Numbered from the stretch's first letter, positions 33,640 to 44,370 are shown. The stretch: 64,000 nucleotides of DNA from Hanleya hanleyi (GCA_036873755.1 JAVTVY010037269.1:62001-126000); one strand, 5' to 3'. Notes: generated by a model not told the origin, from the letters alone. Made by a program: numbers and translations.

Positions 33640-34430
33640 AAGAGCGCATTCATAAGGTGGACTTTGTTCGGCTACCCAACAAGTAGAAACAAATCTGTGT
33701 ACATTATTGCAGAATCTTATAAAACATATCTATACAACCAAGCAACTCCAGTGAAAGTTTATCAAATTTGGCGATACATATCGCATGACGACAGCAAAAT
33801 ACGAGCGTAGCGTGCAAGATTTATGGCGTTACGTTTCGTAACTTCTGTTTAATTCCGCTTAACCCGCGGCTAGGGGCCGTATGCACCCATGTATTTTAAG
33901 TTGCTCATTATGTTTATATGAATAGTAACAATCAAAGCGTGACGGGTTGGGTGAGTGAATGAATATGATTCAACGTCGTTTTCAACACTATTTCAGTCAT
34001 ATCACGACGTTTAGTTCCTATCTGGGAACACACCCGGAAACCACACCGGTAGGGTCATGTTCCTTCTAACACCCGGGTGGGGTCCTATTTCTTTTCACAC
34101 CCGGGAACCCCACCGGTGCCCCAGTTGGTCTCCTAATACGTGACAGATACATCATACTCTAGATAACGACTTTACAACGAAAATTATACGGATTAAGAAT
34201 ATTGATCCGATACTGATTTGATACTTTTAGAACCTCGTGATGTCTTGCCTGCAATGATGCCGACAACTATTGACCGCTTCTCTCTTGCAGTTTTTATGTA
34301 TACTATTATTTTTACTTCTTGAATTTGGTGCTAATGCTGTGATATGTATTAGGTCTTTGGGTTATGGACGCGGAAATTCTTTAATGGACGACGGCTGAAT
34401 ATTGAATGGCGGACTAAACGCTCGTATTTC
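33640..34430 (+). mobile_element. Penelope-like 3' remnant (unit 2)
   Basis: Counterpart of 15,905-16,675, with the SINE at 33,944-34,138. The tail block around GACGACGGCTGAAT lies near 34,390. Confidence 0.8.
33944..34138 (+). mobile_element. SINE in Penelope-like remnant (unit 2)
   Basis: A 195-bp copy with the head GGGTTGGGTGAGTGAATGAA and CGTGAC duplications at 33,938-33,943 and 34,139-34,144. Confidence 0.85.
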
Positions 34431-34689
34431 GATTGAAATGATATTTAATATTAAAATTATTTATACTTCCGAACATCATCATTTGCTTGACGGCGAATAT
34501 TTGGAAAAAATGGTGTGAGAATCAGCAAAACAGGCAAACCAAATAGAGTTTACACAGGGGAAGATTTCTTGTTTTGTTGCTCGGAAATATGCTAGAACGC
34601 GTCTCCGGCCATGTACGACCCCTGGAACAGCCCCTATTGTGCTGTGATACTGGCCCTCCAAACACAAATTGCATCCGCCGTGCCTGCCG

Positions 34690-34800
34690 ATCATAGTCCG
34701 ATCATAGTATCTAGTGTCCCAGTGATGGGATGCGATACGGTGGAAAACTTAATTTCTTCGAATAATGATTTCTCCGCTGCCTCGAAACAGACGCGCATAT
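34690..34800 (+). pseudogene. GPCR pseudogene scrap, TM4 end/ECL2 (unit 2)
   Basis: ATCATAGTATCTAGTGTCCC and codons VENLISSNND match the receptor from the end of TM4 into extracellular loop 2. The receptor ends here and Crypton-like sequence follows. Confidence 0.7.
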
Positions 34801-34811
34801 CTTCTGACAAC

Positions 34812-34925
34812 AGCTTGATTTCTGTGGCCTGTAACCGACATCACATCAATGATAGACACACCCGCCTCAAGCAGAACCGTGGCAGTTGTTGATCTCAAAC
34901 AATCCTTTGTGTAACGGCGACTCAA
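34812..34925 (-). pseudogene. Crypton-like recombinase fragment (unit 2)
   Basis: Counterpart of the central part of 17,063-17,257. The codons for LLEAGVSIIDVMSVTGHR and the HCLR region are partly kept on the minus strand, but the C-terminal end is missing and the frame is disturbed. Confidence 0.6.
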
Positions 34926-35001
34926 GTTTGCATCTTAATACCGGTATATTTAGAAGCTGATTTTTGTTAGATTTAAACGTTTTTTCTTTAGATGTATTTA
35001 T

Positions 35002-35367
35002 TTATAAGACGAGATTAATAATATAAAACGAATTTAATGCCTTTAAATATCCGTATTCCCCATTTCGTTTGTCTGTCGATCCCTGGTTCATTTCTGTTGT
35101 TAGCCAGATCTTCTCATCGTCAGCGGAGGAAAATCTACCTTTGTTCGGCTGATCACAGACGTGTTGTGTTTCATTTAAAACAGCAAGAAGAGAGTCATCA
35201 TCCGAGTCTCTCATGAACTCTTCGATCTCCGCTTCTCTGGATAATTCATATCTGAAAGCACGACTCGTTTCTCTAGTTGATCGGTTTGTTATTGTGTAAC
35301 ACTCGTATGTCCCAATTGGTTTGTAAATATCTGCAATTCTACATTTTCTGCCTTTAAAATAAAGTTC
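35002..35367 (-). CDS. Unrecognised acidic ORF or exon, unit 2 only
   Basis: The frame is open for 121 codons without a start at its beginning; the first internal Met is encoded at 35,212-35,214. It begins ELYFKGRKCRIADIYKPIG and continues with a charged segment (SREAEIEEFMRDSDDDSLL) before ending INLVL at TAA. A pyrimidine-poor AAAG just before GCAGAAAATG could serve as a splice acceptor, so it may be a 3' exon. I recognise no domain. It lies in a 570-bp block missing from unit 1 (which joins 17,340 directly), so it could be an insertion in unit 2 or a deletion in unit 1. Confidence 0.35.
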   Translation of the reverse strand, partial: ELYFKGRKCRIADIYKPIGTYECYTITNRSTRETSRAFRYELSREAEIEEFMRDSDDDSLLAVLNETQHVCDQPNKGRFSSADDEKIWLTTEMNQGSTDKRNGEYGYLKALNSFYIINLVL

Positions 35368-35585
35368 CTACTGGCAGGTTATCCATTGTATTTGTTTGTT
35401 CGATTGTATAGACAGACGAGACACCGCCGCAAATGACCACTTCACCGCGGAGAAATACAGCCCCCAGGGTTACTTCCGGTCATGTGACCTTTGCCGGAAC
35501 TATAGCGGCCTGCTCTTTCTATACTACTATTGCAGAGGCCGCTCATCACGATTCTATATGATCTTACCTGGACCAACCCTTGTTT

Positions 35586-37029
35586 ATAAGAAACTGTCCA
35601 ATTTCAGCTCCACGGGAGACAAACTCGGAACGGTTCCACAGAAACAGGCAGCTGTTGTGGAGTGTCATCTGCACGCAGAGCCCTTACGAGTGATTCAAAC
35701 GGAAATTGTCATTCGAGTGAGTTTCGGTCTGCCGTGAAGCTAAACTGGATCCAGCCCCTGTTTCATAATGTATTTTAAACGGGAAACAAGAGGAAGTAAC
35801 TCTGCCTATTAAGAAATGCTTGAAACAGGGACTGCACGGAACGTCACAAGGGAGCTAACTTTGCAAGAAAAAATGCACAATATACTGTGCATTTTTTGTC
35901 ACCAATGAAAACTCCGTATTCTGACCCCGCCCCCAGCTCAAAGGATTTGATTGGTTTGTTCATATACGCACGATGGAAGCAATGCGTTCATGTGACGTCA
36001 ACAATGAGCATGACGTTACTACCATGACCTCAACAATGGGAATGACGTTACTGCTGAGACGTCACAGTATGGCATTAGAATGGAATTGATACAAATGTTA
36101 CGACCGAAGGTAAAAACATGTCAATCGTCCAGACTAACCACGCCTCCAGATGGAATCTTTACACGACGAAACCCATCAAATCGTCCAGTCTCTATTTTAA
36201 AAATAATTTTTTCATTTTTTTTTTCATTTTTTTTTTCATTCTCTTTATTTATTTATCAAACAAATATTTTTATTAAAGATCATTTTATTATTATTAAATA
36301 GTACATATGAAATAGAGACTCGTCCAGTCTACCGTGAAGCTAAAACTGGATAACATTATTATAAAGATCAGATCATACAGAATCGCATTATTTGTGATTA
36401 ACGGAAAAAAATGAGCTGTCCCATATTTCCCCAAAAATTACGACTGGGGAGTGACTTTGCGCTTGCGCGGTATAGAAAAACGCCCCCCCCCCCGCCGATA
36501 ATTATGCCCCAGTATGGTGGTTGGTACCGAGGGTGATAAACGCGCTGGCAGTCTCCGGAAATATCACATCTGAAAAAATGAATATCTTACTATTTAGTAG
36601 GCTAAGGAATATTTGGCTGTTAAAATTTAGGTTTTGTGAAATGATGCTTTGGTGCAGAGTTACAATAAGTATATGATAGCAGGGGTGTTTAAACTGGCAT
36701 AATGGGAGACAACCCTGTGCGCAGGTTGGTGCATTTTGAAGCGAGCAGCTTGTCCTTAGGGTGAGAGGGGAAGGCGGAAAGGTGGGGGGTTGGGGGTATA
36801 TATAAGAGATTTTTTTTAGAATTCCGCAAATCTATTGAAATGTGAAATAAATCATATCTGATCTTTGTTACTCTAGTACCCAGGCTACGTGGGCATTGTA
36901 AGGGTTAACTGCATGCATTAAATCGCAGACAGAACGGGAAAAAGGTATTTCCAGTATTGTAGTATCTGAGACCGGTCCTTCTTCCATTGGAGCTTTTCAT
37001 TGTGTTAGGGATGTATATTGGTGCGCTTT
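35586..37029. other. Non-coding unit sequence with private inserts
   Basis: Partly shared with 17,341-18,180. About 35,750-36,340 is private to unit 2. It includes CCCTGTTTCA near 35,757 mirrored by TGAAACAGGG near 35,820, and a perfect hairpin (35,869-35,899, stem AAAAAATGCACA). T-rich and C-rich runs lie at 36,205-36,240 and 36,482-36,494. Confidence 0.5.
35869..35899. repeat. 12-bp perfect hairpin
   Basis: AAAAAATGCACA and TGTGCATTTTTT flank a 6-nt loop. It lies in sequence private to unit 2, so it is probably part of a small element. Confidence 0.6.
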
Positions 37030-37587
37030 TTTGATGATGATCTGCTGCTAGAGTTCGATTTCCTGTTATCGTATATGCGTGTGCTGTTGATTTTGGGTCC
37101 AGGCCGTGGGTATTGAAGCACACTAGTACCATTTATGATAACCTTTTTTTTTTTCTTTTTTTTTTTTCAAAAAATGATAACCTAGCCACTGCATTAAAAT
37201 GCCATATGTTGGACTTGCCTACACTGATTCACAACGATTTACAACCGAATGTACGATATTACACAAAACATTTTGGCAGGATACAAGTGTACTGTTCGTG
37301 TTTATCTAATCTCCAATAAACTTTAAGCATGTCTACTGTACGTTGTACTGTTGATTTGCAATTTTTTGCGATACTGGTAGTGAATTTATTAGTCATTGTA
37401 TAGTTGCTCAGATGTGCGAACTTTTTGGACTACACAACACTCAACAGAGGGAGCAATCTTAATAAATTAATATCCTATCAATGCTCCCCAATCGTATATG
37501 TCGCTATGTAGGATCTTACTGATTTCAATTGGATTTGGTGATCAGGGCGCCCAGGTCATGGATATTCAATAGTCTTATGACATCACG
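37030..37587. repeat. Unit 2-private insert containing a 250-bp repeat
   Basis: Unit 1 goes from GGTGCGC directly to CTGCATTTTAACTA (18,190), so about 558 bp are extra here. Bases 37,065-37,310 recur at 39,211-39,405, without the T-rich stretch. No coding capacity. Confidence 0.6.
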
Positions 37588-37899
37588 GCTGCATTTTAAC
37601 TATTTTACTTGCAGTCGGGGAGGAGGGATGGGGTCATAGTCTCTGCTTTAACCCACGGTTTACGCCAAGGACCAGTCCATAATTCTACCCCATATTATGG
37701 TGCCAACCTGGCGGGAGGGCGGCAACATCAGAAGATTCCCCAACAGCTTGGCGTGTGATTCGGCTGAACCAACCAGAAAACACCTACCATTATGTTCCCT
37801 TCAAAGCACTTTAAAGAGCTCTCGAGATTGGTTGACACTAATTTTAATTAGATTGCAGGAGAAGGAACCTCGATTCTGCTGTTTATCATTATCTCTATA

Positions 37900-38173
37900 T
37901 TCCTACGAAGTGGGATCTTATTTGTTAATTATCCGGTAATGAGTGAGTGAGTCCACCCGAATCCTTTCTCTGGCAAAATAAGAACAGTTGACATTAGAAC
38001 CTTGATTGTTAGCATGAAGGTGCATTAAGGGAATGTTAGCAGCAAGTTCTGAGCTGACATACCTTTGATGAAAACACTTAGGTGACCTATAAACCTCGAA
38101 ATTGGCAAAAACATGTCCCAATGCCTCCGAAGACCTACTTCGTGGGTCCTGTAACGTTAGTAACACTGCCATG
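37900..38173 (+). mobile_element. A^T-inserting palindrome-ended element, copy H5
   Basis: Unit 2 equivalent of H3 with TTCCTACGAAGTGGG and CCTACTTCGTGGG...CATG ends. The flanks are A on the left and TA on the right. Confidence 0.75.
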
Positions 38174-38798
38174 TAAGAAAATAAGCCCCTTTTAAAGACC
38201 GTTTTAAATCGATTATTTATGCATCTAAAAACAGTTACGATAGTTCAAAATATGAACATGTTCAAACTACATCAGAACACACATTTCAGTCTCTAAAAAA
38301 ACTCCTTAGTTCCTACAACTACAAGTTAAATGAATTGACCTATTGTCAAAATGAACCAGAACGCGCCATTTTACAGATCGATTTAAAATAAAAATCTCCG
38401 GAGTTAGCATTCGCTCAGACCTCATCAGCGGTAATCTACCTTTCCACATTAGATCTGGCGGTAGTCTAAATAAATAGTTTTCAAAAGTCGAATAAATATC
38501 CCTCAACACTCATCAGAAACTCTTCATTTCTAGTTCGCGCATTCATAGCTCACGTTAGGACTTTTGCAGCGACGGAAAAGGCTGTATCCCATTCTAAAGC
38601 AGTTAACGGACATGTGCATTTGATACCGAGGTGTATTATACAATCGCCAGATAGCTTTTTACAATACGTTGCGCCCCATGAAGAACCCCAGTCCCTTAAT
38701 GGAATGCATGCTGGTAGCTGCAAATAAGAAGACATCGATTACCAGTATATTAGTTCAGAATTCGCTCGATTAACAGACGTCGTGGTCATGGATGCAGG

Positions 38799-38870
38799 AT
38801 GCGAATCGTCTACCTGGACGATATCATTGTGTTTGAGAAGACCTTTAATGAGAGGATGACAATGTCTGAA
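38799..38870 (+). pseudogene. Possible gypsy-type RT motif remnant (unit 2)
   Basis: Same frame as 19,461 but with the canonical YLDD: RIVYLDDIIVFEKTFNERM. No surrounding RT was found. Confidence 0.35.
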
Positions 38871-39144
38871 GATTTCTCTGTTGGTAATAAACATCAACGC
38901 TCCGTGAAAGTCACCTTCCATGTGTTTGCTGCTGCCAGAGAAGAAGAGACTGACATGCGTGCTGCAACGTCTAGATGTCCTGTGATCAGTTTCCGTATCG
39001 GGCTAAAGATTAAATATATATATTTACCCGGCACTCGATGCACAATAGGCGTTTTTAAGTTTGAGAGTATTTGTAACATGATCGGCGATGAGGTGTTTGA
39101 ACACTCTTGTCTGTTTGTCTTTAGTCTTCGAGCCGTTCCTACTG

Positions 39145-39205
39145 TTCCTACAAAGTCGGCTCTCATTTGCAAATTGTACGGTAATGAGTGAGTCATTCAG
39201 TCCAT
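39145..39205 (+). mobile_element. A^T-family fragment H7 (5' end only)
   Basis: TTCCTACAAAGTCGG and the next 45 bases match the 5' end of the family. The rest is replaced by the 250-bp repeat. Confidence 0.55.
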
Positions 39206-39210
39206 CCGAA

Positions 39211-39405
39211 TCCTGTTATCGTATATGAGTGTGCTGTTGATTTTGGGTCCAGGCCGGGGGTAATGGAGCACACTAACCATCTATGATAACCTAGCCACTG
39301 CATTAAAATGCCATATGTTGGACTTGCCTACACGGATTCACAACGATTTACAACCGAATGTACGATATTACACAAAACATTTTGGTAGGATACAAGTGTA
39401 TTGTA
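39211..39405. repeat. 250-bp repeat, second copy
   Basis: It repeats 37,065-37,310, sharing GTGCTGTTGATTTTGGGTCC and TGCCATATGTTGGACTTGCC. Confidence 0.65.
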
Positions 39406-39641
39406 TTTTGGTAGGCCCGCTCCCTGTACAGATCTTTTGGTCTTTGATATATGTTGGCATTTGGGGGAAGTTGATTCTGGGTCGACATCGGGCCTTACAG
39501 ACTAGTCCTTTGTGTTAAATGCCGTCATTTCCATCTGACGACGATACAGCTCACCAATCCCCAGTGTACGAGTTGTCACAGCGAAACAGCTCACCAATTA
39601 CCAATATACGAGTTGTCAGAGCATTTCTATCATAGCTCTCT

Positions 39642-39725
39642 AGATTTGTATCTAATACCGCTCATGCCGGTGCTAGGGACCCTGTGGTTATATCATCCAA
39701 GTTGCCACATGAACAGGTACAATAA
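39642..39725 (+). mobile_element. Inverted Penelope-like 3'-region fragment abutting the main copy
   Basis: The CCGGTGCTAGGGACC to CATGAACAGGTACAATA blocks correspond to the second-subfamily 3' region (see 20,985-21,075) in the opposite orientation. It stops exactly where the 3' terminus of the minus-strand element at 39,726 begins, a tail-to-tail arrangement. Just upstream, about 40 bp (ACAGCTCACCAATCCCCAGT type) is tandemly repeated at 39,549-39,625. Confidence 0.6.
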
Positions 39726-40126
39726 ATTACAAGCGTCTGGTCCGTCACTCATAATTCAGCCGTCGTCCATTAGAGAATATCCGCGTCCATAATCCAAACA
39801 CCTATTCCATATTCCATAAAACAGCATAGCACCAAATTCAAAAAGACAATCATAGCATACATAAACATAGGCTTGTTTCCTGCAAGAGAGAAGCGGTCAA
39901 CAGTTTTCAATGATGCCGGCAAGACATGATGATGTTCCAAAAATATCAAATCCGTATCGCTGATCAGTATTCTTAATCCATAATATTCGTTGTAAAGTCG
40001 TCATCTAAAGAATGATGTATCTCAGTCACGCTTTGATTGTGACTGTTCATATGAGTACCATGAGGATCTTGAAGTACATGGGTTCATACGGCCCCTAGCC
40101 CCGGGTTAAGCGGAATTAGACACAAG

Positions 40127-40543
40127 TTACGAAACATAACGCCATAGATCTTGCACGCTACGCTCGTATTTTGCTATCAGCATGCGATATGCATCGCCAA
40201 ATTTGAGAAACTTTGAGTGGAGGTGCTTGGTGGTGTAGCCCTGTTTTATAAGTTTCTGCAACAATGTTTTGTGACGTTGATTAAAATCGTCACATTTAAA
40301 ACAGGATCTAGCAAATGCTACTAGTCGTGATATGTATACGCCATATGCAGGTCCCACTGGAATATTACTGTCCAGAAAGGGATAGTTTACGATGTCGAAA
40401 TTGTAATCATCTCTTTTGTCATACAGTCGACGAGAGAGAAGGCCCGCTTCATTTTTATAGAGATATAGGTCTAAATATGATGTGCCTGTAGGGTTATCTG
40501 TAGTTTCCTTCAAATCCAGTGAAGGTGGATATATATCCTTCAC
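40127..40543 (-). pseudogene. Penelope-like RT C-terminal part (copy 1)
   Basis: The frame continues after motif C with KDIYPPSLDLKETTDNP, YSDLYLYKN-type and YDKRDDYNFDIVNYPFLDSN segments, characteristic of the region following motif C in Penelope-like RTs. It ends QDLWRYVS at a stop. It is separated from the upstream RT frame by a frame break at about 40,555. In copy 2 the same region is continuous with motif C. Confidence 0.8.
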
Positions 40544-40561
40544 TGCGTCATTTATATAGCG

Positions 40562-41212
40562 CTAATCCACAGCGAGAAGACCGTCTATATAGCGTTTGGT
40601 GAATGAGAAGGAACGGGCTTTGAATGGATCGGTTTTTGAAAGCACCTGCATATAGTCATATTCATAAGAGAACAGATATAGGTCAGCCAATAGGGGCGCA
40701 CAATTAGTACCCATTGGAATACCTATATGCTGTTGATATATTGTGTTGCCAAATTTCACATTGATATTTTTAATGAGAAGTTCAAGCAAATCTATAAACA
40801 AAGAAACATCCCATGAATGATATCTCTTGTATGTAGTAGAGGTAAAGAATGCTTTATGGCTTCCGACATTAATATATCTACGATCAGTTTTCTTTAACAC
40901 AGATACTATTAATGAACTTAGACGGTCAATAAGGTCCTGATGAGGGATTGTGGTATAGAGAGTCGAGAAATCCCATGTGGATACATGTCTATACGGTATG
41001 TGACCTTTAGCATCAAGTTCTTCCGTAAGACATTTTGAGTTTTTCAATATCCACATACATTCAACGCCAGAGTTTTTAGAAATAGTGGCGCAGTACCTTT
41101 CCCAAAATGCTTTTACCTCCTGAAGGGCCCTCGTCAACAGGGTTGAAAGAAGCTTGGTGGTGCAGCTTCTAGAACCAGCTATGAATCTAGCTTTGTATGG
41201 TGATTTATGCAT
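40562..41212 (-). pseudogene. Penelope-like RT catalytic part (copy 1)
   Basis: It encodes HKSPYKARFIAGSRSCTTK (finger region), motif A (WDFSTLYTTIPH, catalytic Asp present at about residue 81), motif B (GIPMGTNCAPLLAD) and motif C. Motif C reads YIDG instead of YIDD, so one of the two catalytic Asp residues is lost, and a stop follows four codons later. It is related to telomerase RT. It is dead by both substitution and frame breaks; a further frameshift separates it from the linker part upstream. Confidence 0.85.
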
Positions 41213-41370
41213 TTTGGGAGTCCAGTATACTTTTGGTATATCGTTATGGTTGGCTGGAAGACAAATACCTCTTTCCTTGAGAAACGTTTTGTGATTATAA
41301 ATCTTCCAGAGTAAATGCAGTTTGAGAGTAAGTAGTCGTATTTGATGACGATATGTTTACACTCAATTCT

Positions 41371-42456
41371 TCAACCAGCACCTGGTAAATAGTAATATTT
41401 ACATATGAATATTATATTATTTGGAGCTTTGTCTGCTGGGACTATGACGAATTTACCCTGGAGATTTGCTAGAATTTCTTGCAAATTGGGGCTTCTCAGT
41501 ACTTGTTTCGCTTGGGGAAGGGTACTTCTGTCAATATGGCGGATTGTTTCAACGACCTTGCTCTTGGTGAGGTCCAGCCAATCATCGAGTACTGTAGGTT
41601 CAACTTTTTCTCGCTTAGACCAATCAATAACGTACTGTTCCAAAGCAGACAGGACTTTGTTCTGGTCGGACTTCAGATTTATATTTCTCGGTTCTCTATA
41701 TTTAGGTCCCCTCATCAGGAGTAATCTTAGGTCCTTATCACTCACCACATCAAGGTCACCAGTCACAACACGTCTGCATGGTGTATAGATAAAGTTCGAC
41801 GATTCACAATCACAACTATAGCCCCCCGACGTGTATACGTCCCAGTCAAACCCCTTGACAGCATTAGAGTAATTGAACATTTTGGTGGCTATAGATTTAG
41901 TATACTTATATGAAATGCAAGGAGGTTCTGTGAAGTTAATATAGTTTGGTACAGTATTGCTTACCTCTGGATCATTCAGGATTCGAGGTAAATTAATAAT
42001 GTCCAGTCCTTTATCTAAGTAGTTGAGTTTCAAGAAATGCCGATCTTGGGATGTTTCGATTATGTTCACTGGACGATACAACCGAAAATACGCTATATCT
42101 TGACATACTTTAGAGACTTTGGGTGGTATTATATTTCCTGAGGACGCAGATTGTTGTATATCTCTGGGTATATGATTTAAAGCTCTCAGAGGTAACGCAT
42201 ACAGAACTGTACGTAAGCTATGTGTACTATTGGATGTGTTAGTTAAACCCACTAAGTAATTTAAAGTGATATGATCGTGAATCATCGCACTATTAAACTT
42301 TCTTCAACCATGGTTGCGATGTCTCAGTTGATGGGGTTTAAATAGCTGGGTAATATTGGATATATTTGAACGGCGGTTTGTAACATTGCCGAATCCACTG
42401 ACATTATCATTTAAACCATACGGAAACACTGACCTAAGTTCTAGCATCCAGAATAG
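41371..42456 (-). pseudogene. Penelope-like linker with CxC motif and N-terminal RT part (copy 1)
   Basis: The frame is open from about 42,456, where it continues the endonuclease end (FWMLELRSVFPYGLND), except for one in-frame TGA at 42,304-42,306. The first Met after it is at 42,285. It contains GGYSCDCESSNF (CxC motif, residues 158-160 from that Met), VTGDLDVV and RGPKYREP, hallmarks of the linker between GIY-YIG and RT in permuted Penelope-like elements. The frame ends near 41,371 after FICKYYYL, where a frameshift separates it from the RT. Confidence 0.85.
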
Positions 42457-43045
42457 TTCCCGCTCTCGGATTTTCTCTCAAATCCAAAGGGGCAAACCTT
42501 GGTAGATGGATAGACGACATCTATGATCTGAATACTACAATTGTCGCAGCCATGGTCGGGTCCAGAAAAATGGTTACCTATAAGCAATTGCTTTTTCCTA
42601 ACGGCTTTTCTGTGACCATTCACCCTAAGATGGAGTCTTTGGCTGGTCTTGCCAACATACTGTTGACCACAATTCTTACAGGAAACTAAATAAATACAGT
42701 TTGTAGTAGAACAACTAAGATCCACATACGAGTTTACAGAATATGAGTTACCAGTTAACGCGGAACTAAATGACGCTGAAGTATTAAAGAGTGGACACGT
42801 GAGACATCCACAGTGTCCACATATAGAAATCTTGAAATTATTACATGTAGAATTCGGTGCTAAACATTCATCAAGCGCAATGTTACAAGGTTTGATGTCG
42901 TGACCTTGCTTTGCGGTCAGAAATATATCTGTCATTTGGATTGAAAAAGGTCTTAGTGCATTTCGAACTATTAGAGACTCGGCCAAGAAACCTGCACTAA
43001 GGTCCTCGGGTCTGTCTTACTATATTTTCTTTCTGTTGTATCCAT
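42441..43045 (-). pseudogene. Penelope-like GIY-YIG endonuclease (copy 1)
   Basis: The likely ATG is at 43,045 on the minus strand; one frame break follows near 43,010, and the main frame runs 42,986-42,441. It contains paired Cys residues (CGHCGCLTC), then CIYLVSCKNC and YVGKTSQRLHLR, that is, the GIY-type and YIG-type strands with the catalytic Arg region and GHR. HFSGPDHGCDNC completes a CCHH-type metal site. The domain end is shifted by the loss of one base in an A run near 42,472, sending the frame to an early TAG. The domain is N-terminal to the RT. Confidence 0.85.
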
Positions 43046-43558
43046 TATGAGTGTTGGGTGTGCAGGGGCCCGGCCTCGGGGACTTGGCCACCAGCAGAAT
43101 CCAAGCATACACAGGTTAAAATTACAAGCGTCTGGTCCGTCATTCATAATTCAGCCGTCGTCCATTAGAGAATATCCGCGTCCATAATCCAAAGACCTAT
43201 TCCATATTCCATATAGCAGTATTAGCACCAAATTCAAAAAGACAATCATAGTATACATAAACATAGGCTTGTTTCCTGCAAGAGAGAAGCGGTCAACAGT
43301 TTTCAATGATGCCGGCAAAACATCATGATGTTCTAAAAATATCAAATCCGTATCGCTGATCAGTATTCTTAATCCATAATATTCGTTGTAAAGTCGTCAT
43401 CTAAAGAACGATGTATCTCAGTCACGCTTCGATGTGACTGTTCATACGAGTACCATGAGGATCTTGAAGTACATGGGTTCATACGGCCCCTAGCCCCGGG
43501 TTAAGCGGAATTAGACACAAGTTACGAAACGTAACGCCATAGATCTTGCACGCTACGC

Positions 43559-44370
43559 TCATATTTTGCTATCAGCATGCGATATGCATCGCCAAATTTG
43601 AGAAACTGAGTGGAGGCGCTTGGTGGTGTAGCCCTGTTTTATACGGTTCTGCAACAATGTTTTGTGACGTTGATTAAAATCGTCACATTTAACACAGGAT
43701 CTAGCAAATGCTAGTAGTCGTGATACGTATAAGCCATATGCAGGTCCCACTGGAATATTACTGTCCAGAAAGGGATAGTTTACGATGTCGAAATTGTAAT
43801 CATCTCTTTTGTCATACAGTCGACGAGAGAGAAGGCCCGCTTCATTTTTATAGAGATATAGGTCTGAATACGATGTGCCTGTAGGGTTATCTGTAGTTTC
43901 CTTCAAATCCAGTGAAGGTGGATATATATCCTTCACTGCGTCATTTATATAGCGATTATCCACAGCGAGAAAATCGTCTATATAGCGTTTGGTGAATGAG
44001 AAGAAACGGGATTTGAATGGATCGGTTTTTGAAAGCGCCTGCATGTAGTCATATTCATAAGAGAACAGAAATAGGTCAGCCAATAAGGGTGCAGAATTAG
44101 TACCCATTGGAATACCTATATGCTGTTGATATATTGTGTTGCCAAATTTTACATTGATATTTTTAATGAGAAATTCAAGCAACTCTATAAACAAAGAAAC
44201 ATCCCATGAATGATATCTCTTGTATGTAGTAGAGCTAAAGAATGCTTTGTGGCTTCCGACATTAATATATCTACGATCAGTTTTCTTGAACACGGATACT
44301 ATTAAAGAACTTAGACGGTCAATAAGGTCCTGATGGGGATTGTGGTATAGAGAGACGAGAAATTCCATGT
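43559..44370 (-). pseudogene. Penelope-like RT motifs B-C and C-terminus (copy 2)
   Basis: It keeps motif B (GIPMGTNSAPLLAD), an intact motif C (KRYIDDFLAVD) and the downstream region up to the last about 30 codons, where a frame break occurs (RLHSVSQIWRC). It is joined to the upstream frame only after a one-base deletion near 44,338 (CCCATCAGG where copy 1 has CCTCATCAGG). Confidence 0.85.

Larger units (their letters stand above)
39726..43120 (-). mobile_element. Penelope-like element, Naiad-type domain order, complete-length copy
   Basis: A 3.4 kb minus-strand element with GC-rich 5' leader, GIY-YIG endonuclease, CxC linker and RT, then a 400-bp 3' region ending in CTTGTAAT (minus strand). 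The endonuclease precedes the RT. That is the permuted order described for Naiad elements, as opposed to canonical Penelope with a C-terminal endonuclease. Directly upstream, without spacer, lies a partial copy (43,121-45,443) that acts as the pseudo-LTR typical of Penelope-like insertions. Several frameshifts make it inactive. Confidence 0.85.

Noticed and set aside
40013..40055. SECIS element in the Penelope-like 3' region
   Set aside because: An ATGA, an AA-containing loop and a GA are present, but the helix between them is too short for a SECIS, and the diverged copy at 10,206 has ATTA in place of ATGA.
41405..41788. Plus-strand 127-codon frames opposite the Penelope-like linker (also 44,794-45,177)
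   Set aside because: They are antisense shadows of the conserved linker codons; only the minus frame carries the CxC motif and domain order.
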